Source of the DNA: an uncultured Bacillota bacterium
Lineage (GTDB): Bacteria > Bacillota > Clostridia > Christensenellales > UBA1242
Assembly (NCBI GenBank): GCA_946499835.1
Contig: CAMMTJ010000001.1
Location: 16,879-80,878, forward strand
Direction of reading: 5' to 3'
Length of the DNA: 64,000 nt
Made by a program: the position numbers and the translations under genes. The notes under the pieces were generated by a model. That model worked only from the letters and a program-made list of their open reading frames with translations. It had not been told where the DNA came from and did not search any database. Shown here in pieces: positions 1 to 8,526 of the stretch. How positions within the stretch are numbered: the first letter of the stretch is position 1; the number at the start of each line of letters is the position of its first letter.

Positions 1-372
1 TGGATGAATAAAGGTGGCAGGTCTCTCACCAAAAAGATTGTCAAAGCAAAGATTTTTTTCATTGTTGAAATAATAAAGGACATAAACATTTTTTCCACTT
101 TGAGAGTCATACCATTTGAAAGGATAGAGCGCTTTTACCTCTGTTCCTCGAATGGTATAATCTGTTTCCTGTCCATCTTCACTTGTTGGCTGTTTGAAAA
201 CAGAAAAGCCATAACCATTTTCAAGTTTATTGTTTTTTGTTAAAAAGTTGACACATATTTTTGGTGAGCCATAGTCAAGCGAAAAGTCATCTCTTTGCCC
301 ATCTTGCATCTTGTCAAAGAGGTTAAGCCTGACACGTTTGCTTTCGCTCTCTCCATATTGCACCCTCTTCAT
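1..372 (-). CDS. Phage structural protein, partial (C-terminus beyond window)
   Basis: This frame is open from an ATG at 372 to the left edge (124 codons), so the C-terminus is missing. The start overlaps the stop of the upstream gene in an ATGA arrangement and is preceded by GAGGTGG at a good distance. The visible part is hydrophilic and rich in Lys, Asp and Tyr, with no signal peptide or membrane segment. It is the last visible gene of a head-gene operon, where tail or head-completion proteins are usual, but I do not recognise a family. Phage origin is inferred from position only. Confidence 0.6.
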   Translation of the reverse strand, partial: MKRVQYGESESKRVRLNLFDKMQDGQRDDFSLDYGSPKICVNFLTKNNKLENGYGFSVFKQPTSEDGQETDYTIRGTEVKALYPFKWYDSQSGKNVYVLYYFNNEKNLCFDNLFGERPATFIHP

Positions 373-920
373 CAAATCCACCTCCTCTTTGGAAGAACAA
401 GGACAGATTTGCGTCTTAAAAGGTTTTCAAGACTTGACTTAAACTTCTCCTCCCAAATTTGCGCTTCCCCTTCAAGGTTTTGGTGAAGAAAATATTCTCT
501 CGCAGTGCCATAGGCAAGCACTCTTTCTGGAAGATTTATCTGTGAGATATTGTCATTCAAGCCAACTTTGCTCGGCATAATAGAATAAGTTATTTTGACC
601 TTTGATGAAAATGCCATAATGTATGAGGAATATTTTCGATATTTCACTGCCCTGCCATATCGATCTTTGACAGCGTAAATATCAAGCGGAGCAGAGGTAA
701 AGTCAGCAAAATCAATTTTGAAATTTTTTACCTCAAACTCCTCCTCCACAAGAATTGGCATATATTCACAGCCCACTTCACTTATCACCAAATTGAGAGC
801 GTCCAAGAGAAGTTGTTTGCGTGACTCTTCCTCGTCGGTAAGAGAGCCTTCAAGTTTGTCAGCCAAATCATCATTTCCAGTCATTTGGCATGCGATTTTG
901 AGTATATCTGCAACTTTCAT
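372..920 (-). CDS. Putative phage head-tail connector/adaptor protein
   Basis: A 182-residue soluble protein starting MKVADILKIACQMTG, with helices in the N-terminal third and a beta-rich middle (residues about 55-110). The size, the position just after the capsid gene and a small gene, and the helical opening fit phage head-completion or connector proteins that dock under the portal. I see no diagnostic catalytic motif, as expected for a structural part. Both ends overlap neighbouring genes by 1-4 nt (ATGA), so it is translated as part of the head operon. The exact family is an inference. Confidence 0.6.
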   Translation of the reverse strand: MKVADILKIACQMTGNDDLADKLEGSLTDEEESRKQLLLDALNLVISEVGCEYMPILVEEEFEVKNFKIDFADFTSAPLDIYAVKDRYGRAVKYRKYSSYIMAFSSKVKITYSIMPSKVGLNDNISQINLPERVLAYGTAREYFLHQNLEGEAQIWEEKFKSSLENLLRRKSVLVLPKRRWI

Positions 921-1231
921 TCAAGCGCCTCCTTTAATCTGTTAATTTCATCTTTGATAAGTTTCTTTTCAAGGCGTTTGTTTTCTCTATCAATCTCTTC
1001 GATAATTTTTTCTTGATTTTCCACACGCGTTTTCTTTGCGTGCTCAACAGCCCTTGCATCAAGTCCCTCGAAAGGAAAAGTTAGGCAATAACTGTTTCCT
1101 TTTTGCTCACTGCTGTGGAGTTGATATTTCTTCTCTTTGAGGTCAAACATGACAAAATAACTTTTGTCTATCTCTTTCAACCTCTCACAGATAAAAAATG
1201 GATCGGTGAAAATATTTATAAGATTTTTCAT
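917..1231 (-). CDS. Small phage protein with C-terminal coiled coil
   Basis: A 104-residue protein between the capsid and connector genes. The last 45 residues are strongly charged and helical (KKTRVENQEKIIEEID and onwards), compatible with a coiled coil; the N-terminal half is mixed. The stop overlaps the start of the next gene by 4 nt. A gap of about 75 nt separates it from the capsid gene. No family recognised. Position suggests a head accessory or connector role, which is inference. Confidence 0.55.
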   Translation of the reverse strand: MKNLINIFTDPFFICERLKEIDKSYFVMFDLKEKKYQLHSSEQKGNSYCLTFPFEGLDARAVEHAKKTRVENQEKIIEEIDRENKRLEKKLIKDEINRLKEALE

Positions 1232-1305
1232 AATTTATCTCCAAAATTGATAAAAAAGGCAAAAAACTCATGATTTTTATTGTTTTTTGCCTTTCAAACC
1301 TCTAA

Positions 1306-2544
1306 TTATTGATCAGAACCTGTTGATTCACTATCTGAAACTGTTTTTTCAACTATTGTGGTATAAGGTGAAGTTACTGTATCCTTTATTCCGCTGATCT
1401 TAGCCTGTCCACATGGTTTGTCGCAGATGAGTTCAGCATATTTTACAAGAGTTACGCTGTAAGTTGGGTAATTTTGATTTTGTCTCAAAATACGTCCATC
1501 TTCTCCTTCAAGCCATTTCCAGTCGCAAAGTTCATGAAGAGTGAAGTCATTTGTGTTGAGAAGATACATTGCATCATCTTCAACAAATCTGTCAGCAACA
1601 ACAGGGATGCCATTGTGAGAGATTGTCTTGAATCCGCCGTCAATTTCCATAACGTCAACGTTTCTTCTGTAATATCCAAGATATTGTTGATATGCTCTGC
1701 GCACTTTGCTTGAACATGCAATGAAGTTGATTTGAGAGTCATTGTTCATGTCAAGACTATCAATAACTTCTTGGATTGCAATATCTGAAATTTCTTTTGA
1801 TGTTGTGTCAACATATGGGTTAAGCCACTTGTAATTTGCTTTTGTCACGCCATACAAAGTTTCTGCACTTGTGTCAAAGATTTTGCCAAGGCCTGTGATT
1901 TCATAGTCTTTTGAGCCTTGAACATAAAGTTTGTCATCCTTTGAAATTGTGCCTGTGAAAAGTGTGCTGTCATAATAGAAGCACTTGTTTGCTCTGTCAA
2001 CATATGTGATTTTTACCATACCAGTTGTGTTGACTTTGCTTGATGAGTTGTAAACATCCACAACCATACCTTCAATAAGGTTGTTGACTTTATCGCAAGT
2101 CACTTGATTGCTTGAAACAGCAGAAACTGTTGCCAAAAGGCCAGTTCCGTCACCATAAAGCATTCTTCCAAGGTTGAAAGAACTTGCCTTAACAAGCCCT
2201 TCCATTTCATCTGAAAGCAAGTTTACAAATGCACCAATATTGTTTGCAGATGCTCTGACTGCTTTGTCAGAAATTTCAATTTTTCCATAAAGGTTTTTGA
2301 GGTCTGCCACAAATTGAACATAACCATTTCCAGATGCTTGTGGCAACTCGCCAGTTTCTGAACCAGCACCAATACCACCATTGATGCCGAAAGGTGCAAG
2401 TTTGCGAATTTCCTTTCCCCAAACATCTTTGCTTGAACGTTTGATTCTTGCAAGAAGAGGGTTTGCTTTGATATTAAGTTGGTTTGCAACGACATCAAGG
2501 TAAACTGTTTTCAACGCATTTTCAGCAGTTGTTAATGTAACCAT
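1306..2544 (-). CDS. Phage major capsid protein
   Basis: A 412-residue protein. I chose the ATG at 2544 (MVTLTTAENALKTVY) because AAGGAG lies just upstream; an upstream ATG at 2577 in the same frame has no such site and would overlap the scaffold gene. A segment with LYGKIEISDKAVRAS followed by helical DEMEGLVKASSFNLGRML is typical of HK97-fold capsid proteins of Gram-positive phages. The C-terminal about 20 residues are Thr/Ser/Glu rich. It follows a scaffold-like gene and a portal gene, the standard head-gene order. The capsid call is strong; the exact subfamily is not. Confidence 0.85.
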   Translation of the reverse strand: MVTLTTAENALKTVYLDVVANQLNIKANPLLARIKRSSKDVWGKEIRKLAPFGINGGIGAGSETGELPQASGNGYVQFVADLKNLYGKIEISDKAVRASANNIGAFVNLLSDEMEGLVKASSFNLGRMLYGDGTGLLATVSAVSSNQVTCDKVNNLIEGMVVDVYNSSSKVNTTGMVKITYVDRANKCFYYDSTLFTGTISKDDKLYVQGSKDYEITGLGKIFDTSAETLYGVTKANYKWLNPYVDTTSKEISDIAIQEVIDSLDMNNDSQINFIACSSKVRRAYQQYLGYYRRNVDVMEIDGGFKTISHNGIPVVADRFVEDDAMYLLNTNDFTLHELCDWKWLEGEDGRILRQNQNYPTYSVTLVKYAELICDKPCGQAKISGIKDTVTSPYTTIVEKTVSDSESTGSDQ

Positions 2545-2557
2545 TTTGTTCTCCTTT

Positions 2558-3172
2558 TTATCTAAACATTTTGTCAACCAGTTGTTTTGCCTCTTCCAAG
2601 GTTGAAGGGTGCTCTATCTCAGCAGAAGACACCCTTTCCCCAGAAGATGAAGAAATGACAACTGGATTTTTTTGTTCTCTCAATTTGCCAAGATAGTCCT
2701 CCACAATTTTGTGTTGGATTTCTTCACTTGAAAGGACATATTTGTTCAAACAATAGTCGCCAGCACTTGCCCTATGCAGAACGTCTTCGCATAAGACTTT
2801 GCACCAAGCGGCCATAAAGGGGTCTTGCAAAGATTTTATTTTCTCGTCACTTTGTGCGATTTTCATTATCTCTTCGCTATACCCTGTGGCGTCGGTGTTC
2901 TCTGAAAGGAACTGAGAAAATTTGTCTTCCAAAGAAATTTCATTCTCCTCAGTCTTATCTTTTTCAAGTTCACTCAGCCGTTGACATTTGCGTGTAAATT
3001 CTTTTTCAAGGTTGTTATATGCATCTAACAACGCCTCTGGGCTTTTGAATTTGCCATATTCACTCGCACTGCCATTGTTTTGAGAGCCGATGTCACTAGC
3101 GACACTTTCATCCTCCGCCTTGTTTAAGGCATTTGTCTGTTCCTCCATCGGTTGTTCTCTGTTTTCTTCCAT
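2558..3172 (-). CDS. Putative phage capsid scaffold protein
   Basis: A 204-residue, very acidic, Gln/Glu/Ser-rich protein with predicted long helices (YNNLEKEFTRKCQRLSELEK at about 55-75) and no membrane segment. This composition and its place between portal and capsid genes fit an internal scaffolding protein that shapes the procapsid and then leaves. The ATG at 3172 has AAGGAGG upstream and directly follows the portal stop. Scaffolds diverge fast, so the call rests on composition and gene order, not on a motif. Confidence 0.7.
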   Translation of the reverse strand: MEENREQPMEEQTNALNKAEDESVASDIGSQNNGSASEYGKFKSPEALLDAYNNLEKEFTRKCQRLSELEKDKTEENEISLEDKFSQFLSENTDATGYSEEIMKIAQSDEKIKSLQDPFMAAWCKVLCEDVLHRASAGDYCLNKYVLSSEEIQHKIVEDYLGKLREQKNPVVISSSSGERVSSAEIEHPSTLEEAKQLVDKMFR

Positions 3173-5023
3173 TTATTCCTCCTTCAAATATTTTTTGTGC
3201 TCTCTTATATGAGCCAAAAATCTTGCTTCAATTTGATTATCTTTTTCTTGTGCAGATTGAAAATCTTTGCCAAGCATGAATGCAATATGTTCTTGACAGT
3301 GCAAACTATGCTCATCAATCTCACAAACATCCACTTTTTTGCCATCCTTCATCTTCAAGTTTTCGTTGTCTGCCTTTTTGATGTGAAGTTCTCTCATGTC
3401 CTGAGCGTTCTCCCACAGTCCCATACCAAGCATTTCCACAATCTTTGCCTTCATGCGATTGGATATATTTCCGTTTTCATCACTGAGCACACCGCTGTCA
3501 AGCAATCTAAAAATCATTTCTCTACGTTGAGTTATCGTCATCGCGCCTTCACTTTGATTTTCAATCACAACATCATCACTTGAAATGTCGTTGCTAGAAA
3601 AATAGAAGAGTTCAATTTCTCCATTCTCGCCAACAATTTTTGCTATTCTTGGGAAAAGAGCAAACTGTTTGTAAAGACGCAAGACAAACTTTGCCAGTTT
3701 TTTTGTCGCACTTCTTATGCTTTCAAAAGCACTGTTCAATCTGATCTCATCTTGATTTATCATAAGTTCAAGCGTCACACCGCTTATATTTGATGAGGCA
3801 TAATCTGTTCCCATCGTTTCACTAACCCCACCTATGCGATAAAACTCATCAAGCAGTTTTGTCTCTTCGTCATCAAAACTGTCTGGCAAGGCTTCCTCTT
3901 CAAGATATTTTGGCTGATTTGCCCCTTGCCTATAAACAAGAATTTTGCCCGGGCATAACCCTTCATCTTCCAAGTTGTCAAGATCTACTGAACCGTCTTC
4001 CACAGAAAGAACGCCAAGAGAAAGTCTGTTCAAAAACTCATGCTTACGGTTTTTGACTGCATTGTAAGCCCTTTGCACTGGGATCATACGCTCAATAACG
4101 CTTGTCCCCCAGAAACATGCTGGTTGTGGAATGCTCACTTGTCTTATGAATGGCAAATCTCTCTGTCCATCTTCACCACAAGCAAATGGAAGATCGTCAT
4201 CATAGACAAGACATTCGCCTGCAACTATTGTAAGTCTGCCATTTGGATAATCTTTGTTTGGTCTAACGTAACGCTCAATGACTATCACGCTGTCATCCTT
4301 TGACCTTTCCACAACTTTGGTGCTCGCTCCATTAAAGCCAAGTCCGCCAAGCCCAGCCGAAACCTGAGCAAGTGAAAAGATGTTGACAGACTTACCTTCA
4401 ACATCAACGCCATACATTGATTTGACTTGGTCACGAGTGAAAGCGCGTGCATGGATTATGCTTTGACACTCTCTTATATCTTCACACGTGCATGAGTCAG
4501 GATAAATTTCAAATGGATTGCAAACTGAAATATCAACCTCACCACTGTAAATCTTTTCTCCATTATCATCCAGTCCAACAACTTGTCCTTTTTGTCCGTT
4601 CCATGAAATCTTGTAAAAACTTGTTCCACAAACTTCACTCCACTTTATACCGTCGTTAATAATATTTTGAATATCAAGTTTGCTTTCAACAGAATTTAAT
4701 ATTTTTTTGAGCACTTTTGCTGTTTGCTTATCTCTTTCATCACTTGTTGCTGGCAGAACGGAAAGTTCTCTCTTTATTTGAATAAGTTTTGCAAAGCGGA
4801 TATCAAATATTGGTGCAATATGGTTGAAAATTTCTCGCTCTTGCCAAAAGAATTGGCGGTCTCTCTCTTCAATGTTTCCACCATAACCAACATCACAATA
4901 CTGATTTCCCATCAAAAAATTGATGTTAAGTCTCCATAGCGTTTCAAAGGCTTTTCTCTCTTCCGCTCTCTTTTGAAAGTCTTTTATCACCTCTTGCGCA
5001 ATCTTTTTGTTTTTATCTAACAT
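3173..5023 (-). CDS. Phage portal protein
   Basis: A 616-residue protein with a helical N-terminus, a central region rich in aromatic and acidic residues, and a helical C-terminal third, as in the large portals of podovirus-like and some siphovirus phages. The portal forms the dodecameric ring through which DNA is packed. Gene order (small proteins, portal, scaffold, capsid, connector) supports it. SD AAGGAGG sits 5 nt before the ATG. What is odd is that the gene directly upstream is a 74-residue zinc protein, not a large terminase, which normally precedes the portal. Confidence 0.8.
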   Translation of the reverse strand: MLDKNKKIAQEVIKDFQKRAEERKAFETLWRLNINFLMGNQYCDVGYGGNIEERDRQFFWQEREIFNHIAPIFDIRFAKLIQIKRELSVLPATSDERDKQTAKVLKKILNSVESKLDIQNIINDGIKWSEVCGTSFYKISWNGQKGQVVGLDDNGEKIYSGEVDISVCNPFEIYPDSCTCEDIRECQSIIHARAFTRDQVKSMYGVDVEGKSVNIFSLAQVSAGLGGLGFNGASTKVVERSKDDSVIVIERYVRPNKDYPNGRLTIVAGECLVYDDDLPFACGEDGQRDLPFIRQVSIPQPACFWGTSVIERMIPVQRAYNAVKNRKHEFLNRLSLGVLSVEDGSVDLDNLEDEGLCPGKILVYRQGANQPKYLEEEALPDSFDDEETKLLDEFYRIGGVSETMGTDYASSNISGVTLELMINQDEIRLNSAFESIRSATKKLAKFVLRLYKQFALFPRIAKIVGENGEIELFYFSSNDISSDDVVIENQSEGAMTITQRREMIFRLLDSGVLSDENGNISNRMKAKIVEMLGMGLWENAQDMRELHIKKADNENLKMKDGKKVDVCEIDEHSLHCQEHIAFMLGKDFQSAQEKDNQIEARFLAHIREHKKYLKEE

Positions 5024-5237
5024 TTTTCCTCCTTACTTTTTTTACCGTCTTGAATGGACTTTCCACAGGTTTTGGGACTTGCTCTTTTGCAAGTGCCTGA
5101 TACATCGCTTTTGCACATTCATCACACAGATAAATTTGTTTTCTTATCATTCCTTTGACAGGAAAAACAAATTTTGCTGGTGTTGAGCAATAAGGCATAT
5201 CGCATTTTGCAAATGTCTGACATTTATAAAGTTTCAC
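5013..5237 (-). CDS. Small phage protein with zinc-binding cysteines
   Basis: A 74-residue basic protein with two cysteine clusters: Cys at about 6, 12 and 17 (KCQTFAKCDMPYC) and a CDEC at about 38-41, which together could hold one zinc ion. The start is GTG, overlapping the stop of the upstream gene (GTGA), with GGAAGAGG in front. The C-terminus is Lys/Arg rich and could bind nucleic acid. It overlaps the portal start by 11 nt. Small zinc proteins like this are common beside packaging genes; the function is not known. Confidence 0.6.
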   Translation of the reverse strand: MKLYKCQTFAKCDMPYCSTPAKFVFPVKGMIRKQIYLCDECAKAMYQALAKEQVPKPVESPFKTVKKVRRKNVR

Positions 5238-5572
5238 TCCTCTTCCTCCTCTAAAATTTTTTTAAGTCGCTCTCGTTCTGCAAAAAGTTCTTCATCACTC
5301 ATAAGAGCAACCTGTTCTGAATATGGCCTAATATATTTTTCAAACAGCACTTTTATTGCAGTTATATCTGGTGCGATATGTTTTCGTGACACTTTTTTCT
5401 TGGCAAGTTTTTGCTCGCCTTCCTCATCTGTCACATACTCCTCGACCACCTCATCTGCTTCATAACCCAAGGCTTTTTTAAGCAGTGCCTGTTTTATCTT
5501 TTCTTCTTCATCCACTTCAAAACTTACTCCTTTTGCCATTTGGATGCGACTTTGGCAATATGATAAATGCAA
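5234..5572 (-). CDS. Small terminase-like / packaging-associated phage protein
   Basis: A 112-residue, highly charged helical protein. The stretch KKALGYEADEVVEEYV, then a basic KKKVSRKH and PDITAIKVLFEKY, then an acidic tail, resembles small proteins that sit at the packaging end of Clostridia prophages and are often annotated as small terminase subunits. Start unclear: the frame opens at 5572, but MAKGVSFEV at 5539 is a plausible start; neither has a clear SD. It is the first gene of the head operon, and the next gene upstream is a divergent host ABC transporter, so the cassette ends abruptly here. Confidence 0.5.
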   Translation of the reverse strand: MHLSYCQSRIQMAKGVSFEVDEEEKIKQALLKKALGYEADEVVEEYVTDEEGEQKLAKKKVSRKHIAPDITAIKVLFEKYIRPYSEQVALMSDEELFAERERLKKILEEEEE

Positions 5573-5670
5573 AAAGTGGACATATCAAGCATGACTGCCA
5601 AAAATATTTTGAAAAAAGTCGAACACAAAAATTTTCCTTTTATACAATGATAATGTAGAGGTCAAATCAA

Positions 5671-6426
5671 GTGAAAGATTTTTTACAATTCAAAGATGTA
5701 AGTTATTTCTATCAAACAAAAGAAAATGAGGTTCAAGCCCTCGACAAAGTCAACTTCTCTGTTGATGAAGAGGAGTTTGCCTCTCTCGTTGGGCCAAGTG
5801 GATGTGGAAAAACAACTATCCTGTCTCTTACAGCAGGACTGCTTGAACCATCATCTGGACAAATCTTGCTTCAAGGCTCACCTATAAAAAAGAATGACTC
5901 TCGCATAGGCTATATGTTTCAACGTGACCATCTCTTTGAATGGCGAAGCATTTGGCAAAACATCAAACTTGGGCTTGAAGTGCAAAAGAAAAACAAAGAT
6001 GAAAAAAGTCTTGCCTTTGCTGATGAACTTTTAAGAAAATATGACCTCTACAACTTCAAAAATAAAAAACCACGCCAACTTAGTGGAGGTATGCGCCAAA
6101 GGGTGGCACTTATTCGAACTTTGGTGCTCAAACCTGCTCTGTTACTCCTTGATGAGCCATTCTCGGCACTAGACTTTCAAACAAGGCTGAAAGTGTGCGA
6201 TGATGTTTATGATATTATCAAACAAGAAAAGAAAACAGCCCTCTTAGTTACGCATGACATTTCAGAGGCACTCTCAATGTCAAACAAAGTGATCATACTC
6301 TCATCTCGCCCAGCCTCGACAAAAAAAATTGTCCGCCTTAACTTCTCAGGCGATACCCCACTAAAAAAGCGTGAGGCCGAAAATTTTGGCAAGCATTTTG
6401 AAATGATTTGGAGAAATCTCACATAA
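5671..6426 (+). CDS. ABC transporter ATP-binding protein, NitT/TauT family
   Basis: A 251-residue nucleotide-binding subunit of an importer for small organic anions or vitamin precursors. Visible motifs: Walker A GPSGCGKTT (about 42-50), signature LSGGMRQRVAL (about 137-147), Walker B LLLLDEPFSALD, and the switch histidine in VTHDISEA. The start is GTG at 5671 with AGAGGT 8 nt upstream. The stop overlaps the permease start by 1 nt (TAATG), so the two are co-translated. No substrate-binding protein gene is next to it, so the substrate (sulfonate, nitrate, pyrimidine or other) cannot be told. Confidence 0.9.
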   Translation: MKDFLQFKDVSYFYQTKENEVQALDKVNFSVDEEEFASLVGPSGCGKTTILSLTAGLLEPSSGQILLQGSPIKKNDSRIGYMFQRDHLFEWRSIWQNIKLGLEVQKKNKDEKSLAFADELLRKYDLYNFKNKKPRQLSGGMRQRVALIRTLVLKPALLLLDEPFSALDFQTRLKVCDDVYDIIKQEKKTALLVTHDISEALSMSNKVIILSSRPASTKKIVRLNFSGDTPLKKREAENFGKHFEMIWRNLT

Positions 6427-7241
6427 TGAAAAAGAAACAAAAGATAAATTATTCAAAAGCACACGCAAAATATCTTAAAAGACTTAAAAAAGACAAATTT
6501 ATCGTTATATTTTGGCAAATCTTCCTGTTTTTGGCGTTTGTGGGATTGTGGGAACTTTTATCCAGCACAGGTGCAATTGACCCATTTTTCTTTTCAAGTC
6601 CGTCAAGAATTGTCAGCACGATTGGAGAACTTGCCAGAACTGGAAACTTATGGATCCACATCTGGACTTCTCTATATGAAACATTGCTTGGCTTCTTGAT
6701 TGCCTCAGCCCTAGGCTTCATAATCGCAGTTATCCTGTGGTGGAGCGAAAAACTTAGAAAAATTTTGGAACCTTATCTCATTATTTTGAACAGTTTGCCC
6801 AAAATTGCCTTAGGTCCAATGATTATCTTGTGGGTCGGCTCAGGCACAAAAGCAACCATCGTGATGTGTGTGCTCATCTGCATTATTATCACAACAATTT
6901 CCATGCTCAACGCTTTCATCTCATGTGATAAGGATAAAATACTTCTTATGAGATCAATGCACGCAAATAAATTTCAAATTTTATACAAACTCGTTCTGCC
7001 AAACGCTTTGCCTGAGTTCTTCTCAGTGCTGAAAATCAATGTCGGAATGAGTTGGGTGGGCACAATAATGGGTGAATATTTGTCATCTCGTGCCGGACTT
7101 GGTTACCTCATCAATTACGGCAGTCAAATGCTTCAACTTGACATCGTGATGACCAGCATTGTCCTACTTTGTATTCTTGCCGCTGGAATGTATCTTTGCG
7201 TAAGCCCTCTTGAAAAGAGGCACAACAAACAGATAACCTAA
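6426..7241 (+). CDS. ABC transporter permease, NitT/TauT family
   Basis: A 271-residue membrane protein with about six hydrophobic helices and the cytoplasmic coupling loop typical of binding-protein-dependent permeases (LKINVGMSWVGTIMGEYLS near residues 195-215). It partners the ATPase just upstream. I chose the ATG at 6426, which overlaps the ATPase stop, over an in-frame ATG at 6408 inside that gene. Its last 78 nt lie on top of the 3' end of the convergent gene ending at 7164, and both frames look real there. Confidence 0.9.
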   Translation: MKKKQKINYSKAHAKYLKRLKKDKFIVIFWQIFLFLAFVGLWELLSSTGAIDPFFFSSPSRIVSTIGELARTGNLWIHIWTSLYETLLGFLIASALGFIIAVILWWSEKLRKILEPYLIILNSLPKIALGPMIILWVGSGTKATIVMCVLICIIITTISMLNAFISCDKDKILLMRSMHANKFQILYKLVLPNALPEFFSVLKINVGMSWVGTIMGEYLSSRAGLGYLINYGSQMLQLDIVMTSIVLLCILAAGMYLCVSPLEKRHNKQIT

Positions 7242-8180
7242 AAGCATAAGTGACAACATACTTGAAAGCGGATATAAAAAAGACACTATATTTCCAAAAC
7301 CCCAAAAAGAAATGGCAAATGGAAGAAAAACACTTATCAAAACAACAAAAAAATCATTTTTGCACAACCCTCTCAAACAATTTGATGAAGTGTAAACCAA
7401 AGAAAAAAGTGTTGTCACACATCCAAGCAAAATGACAAAGCGCATCACAAAAAGTTTGCCACCCTCAAACAAGAAAATCAGAGGCATGTCTTGCCCAAAG
7501 GCATGAACATTTTGAAGTAGAAGAAAATTTGCGATAAGCAAAAGGATACAAAGTGCGAGTGCTGAAATTATGCCAACTCGCACTTTTTGCTTGTCAGAAA
7601 GAGTTTGCCCAAGTTTTGAAATAAGCAAAATTGAAGTTGAAATATTGAAAAAAACATACAAAATACAATAAAAAATTGAAAAAATTGAATATTCGTTTGC
7701 AATAAAAAGTTTATCTTCAAAATTTATTTTTGAAAATATGCAAAAAATAAGCACACCTATCATGATTGGCACAAGCACAAAGTTAATCTTGCCAAGCCTA
7801 GAAAGTCCTTTTCTTGTGATAAGAATGGATATGAAAATCACAATTATGAAAAAAATCCACTTTATCTCAACCGAAGGCAAACCGTTATCACACCCTGCAA
7901 ACATTGCAGAAGAAATGATGATGGCTATAACCAAGTTAAAAATACAAAATACTTTGCTTTTTTCAAATTTTTGGACAAATTTGTCCCCATGTTGAAGAAA
8001 ATAGATAAAAAGTAAATAAAAAAATAGACAAGCAAAAACAATACAAGGAAAGGATAAAATACCAAACCTTGAAAAAAAGACAACAATCTCTTTTCCACTC
8101 AAAAAACCTGAACCTATCACTGTTCCCACAATGGAAAGGACAGCGATTGCACTTTTATACATCCTTTTATCATATGACAA
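7164..8180 (-). CDS. YkvI-like multi-pass membrane transporter
   Basis: A polytopic protein of about 338 residues with roughly ten hydrophobic helices, opening with AVLSIVGTVIGSGFLSGKE. That glycine-rich first helix and its unwound GSGF/SGKE break are characteristic of YkvI/GerAB-type proteins of the LeuT/APC superfamily, which move amino acids or other small solutes with an ion. Start uncertain: TTG at 8180 opens the frame, while ATG at 8162 has its purine-rich AAAAGG too close. It converges on and overlaps the ABC permease by 78 nt. Substrate unknown. Confidence 0.75.
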   Translation of the reverse strand: MSYDKRMYKSAIAVLSIVGTVIGSGFLSGKEIVVFFSRFGILSFPCIVFACLFFYLLFIYFLQHGDKFVQKFEKSKVFCIFNLVIAIIISSAMFAGCDNGLPSVEIKWIFFIIVIFISILITRKGLSRLGKINFVLVPIMIGVLIFCIFSKINFEDKLFIANEYSIFSIFYCILYVFFNISTSILLISKLGQTLSDKQKVRVGIISALALCILLLIANFLLLQNVHAFGQDMPLIFLFEGGKLFVMRFVILLGCVTTLFSLVYTSSNCLRGLCKNDFFVVLISVFLPFAISFWGFGNIVSFLYPLSSMLSLMLLGYLFVVPLFKRAYAKIHSSGKNTK

Positions 8181-8229
8181 ATATCACAAATGATATTCAA
8201 CAAATCTTCATCACAAAAGGAGGTGAAAA

Positions 8230-8484
8230 ATGATAATAACTTCATCCTACACACCAGGTGCATACATCGACATGAGGCATCCTTCTGCCTACTGCTCACC
8301 ATACCAGTGCGGTTGGTCTTGCACGCCTTGCAACTCTTGTCAGCCTTGCAATCCATGCAGTCCATGTAGTCCATGCATGCCACCATGCCACCAACCTTTC
8401 AGTTGTGGATGCAATGGCATAACAATTCCAAGCGGAGCAATTTACTTTATGGCAGGCTATCTGTTAAGACGCACCTTTGAATGA
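8230..8484 (+). CDS. Small Cys/Pro-rich protein with CxPC repeats
   Basis: An 84-residue protein with AAAGGAGGTG 5 nt before its ATG. The middle (about residues 18-62) has 13 cysteines, mostly as repeats of the form C-x-P-C and C-S-P-C, between His/Tyr-rich and Gly/Ala/Ile-rich flanks. There is no signal peptide. The composition recalls spore-coat or metal-binding proteins of Bacillota, but I do not recognise a family. It is monocistronic, divergent from the YkvI-like gene and followed at once by a strong terminator. No radical-SAM or peptidase gene is near, so a modified-peptide precursor is not supported. Confidence 0.7.
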   Translation: MIITSSYTPGAYIDMRHPSAYCSPYQCGWSCTPCNSCQPCNPCSPCSPCMPPCHQPFSCGCNGITIPSGAIYFMAGYLLRRTFE

Positions 8485-8493
8485 TTTGTAACA

Positions 8494-8525
8494 AAAAAAC
8501 TAGGGGCTTTCCCTAGTTTTTTTTA
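8494..8525. terminator. Bidirectional Rho-independent terminator
   Basis: AAACTAGGG, a 5-nt loop, CCCTAGTTT and a T-run, with an A-run on the other side. It sits between the convergent Cys-rich gene (+) and GLUG gene (-), so it can serve both. A near-identical hairpin lies between rsmE and the second GLUG gene. Confidence 0.85.
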
Positions 8526-8526
8526 T

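Noticed and set aside
5573-5670. Riboswitch in front of the ABC importer
   Set aside because: Less than 100 nt of AT-rich sequence with no conserved riboswitch core such as TPP or SAM elements.
8230-8484. Precursor of a modified peptide (ranthipeptide or similar)
   Set aside because: No radical-SAM, dehydratase, transporter or peptidase gene in the neighbourhood, and no leader-core layout.
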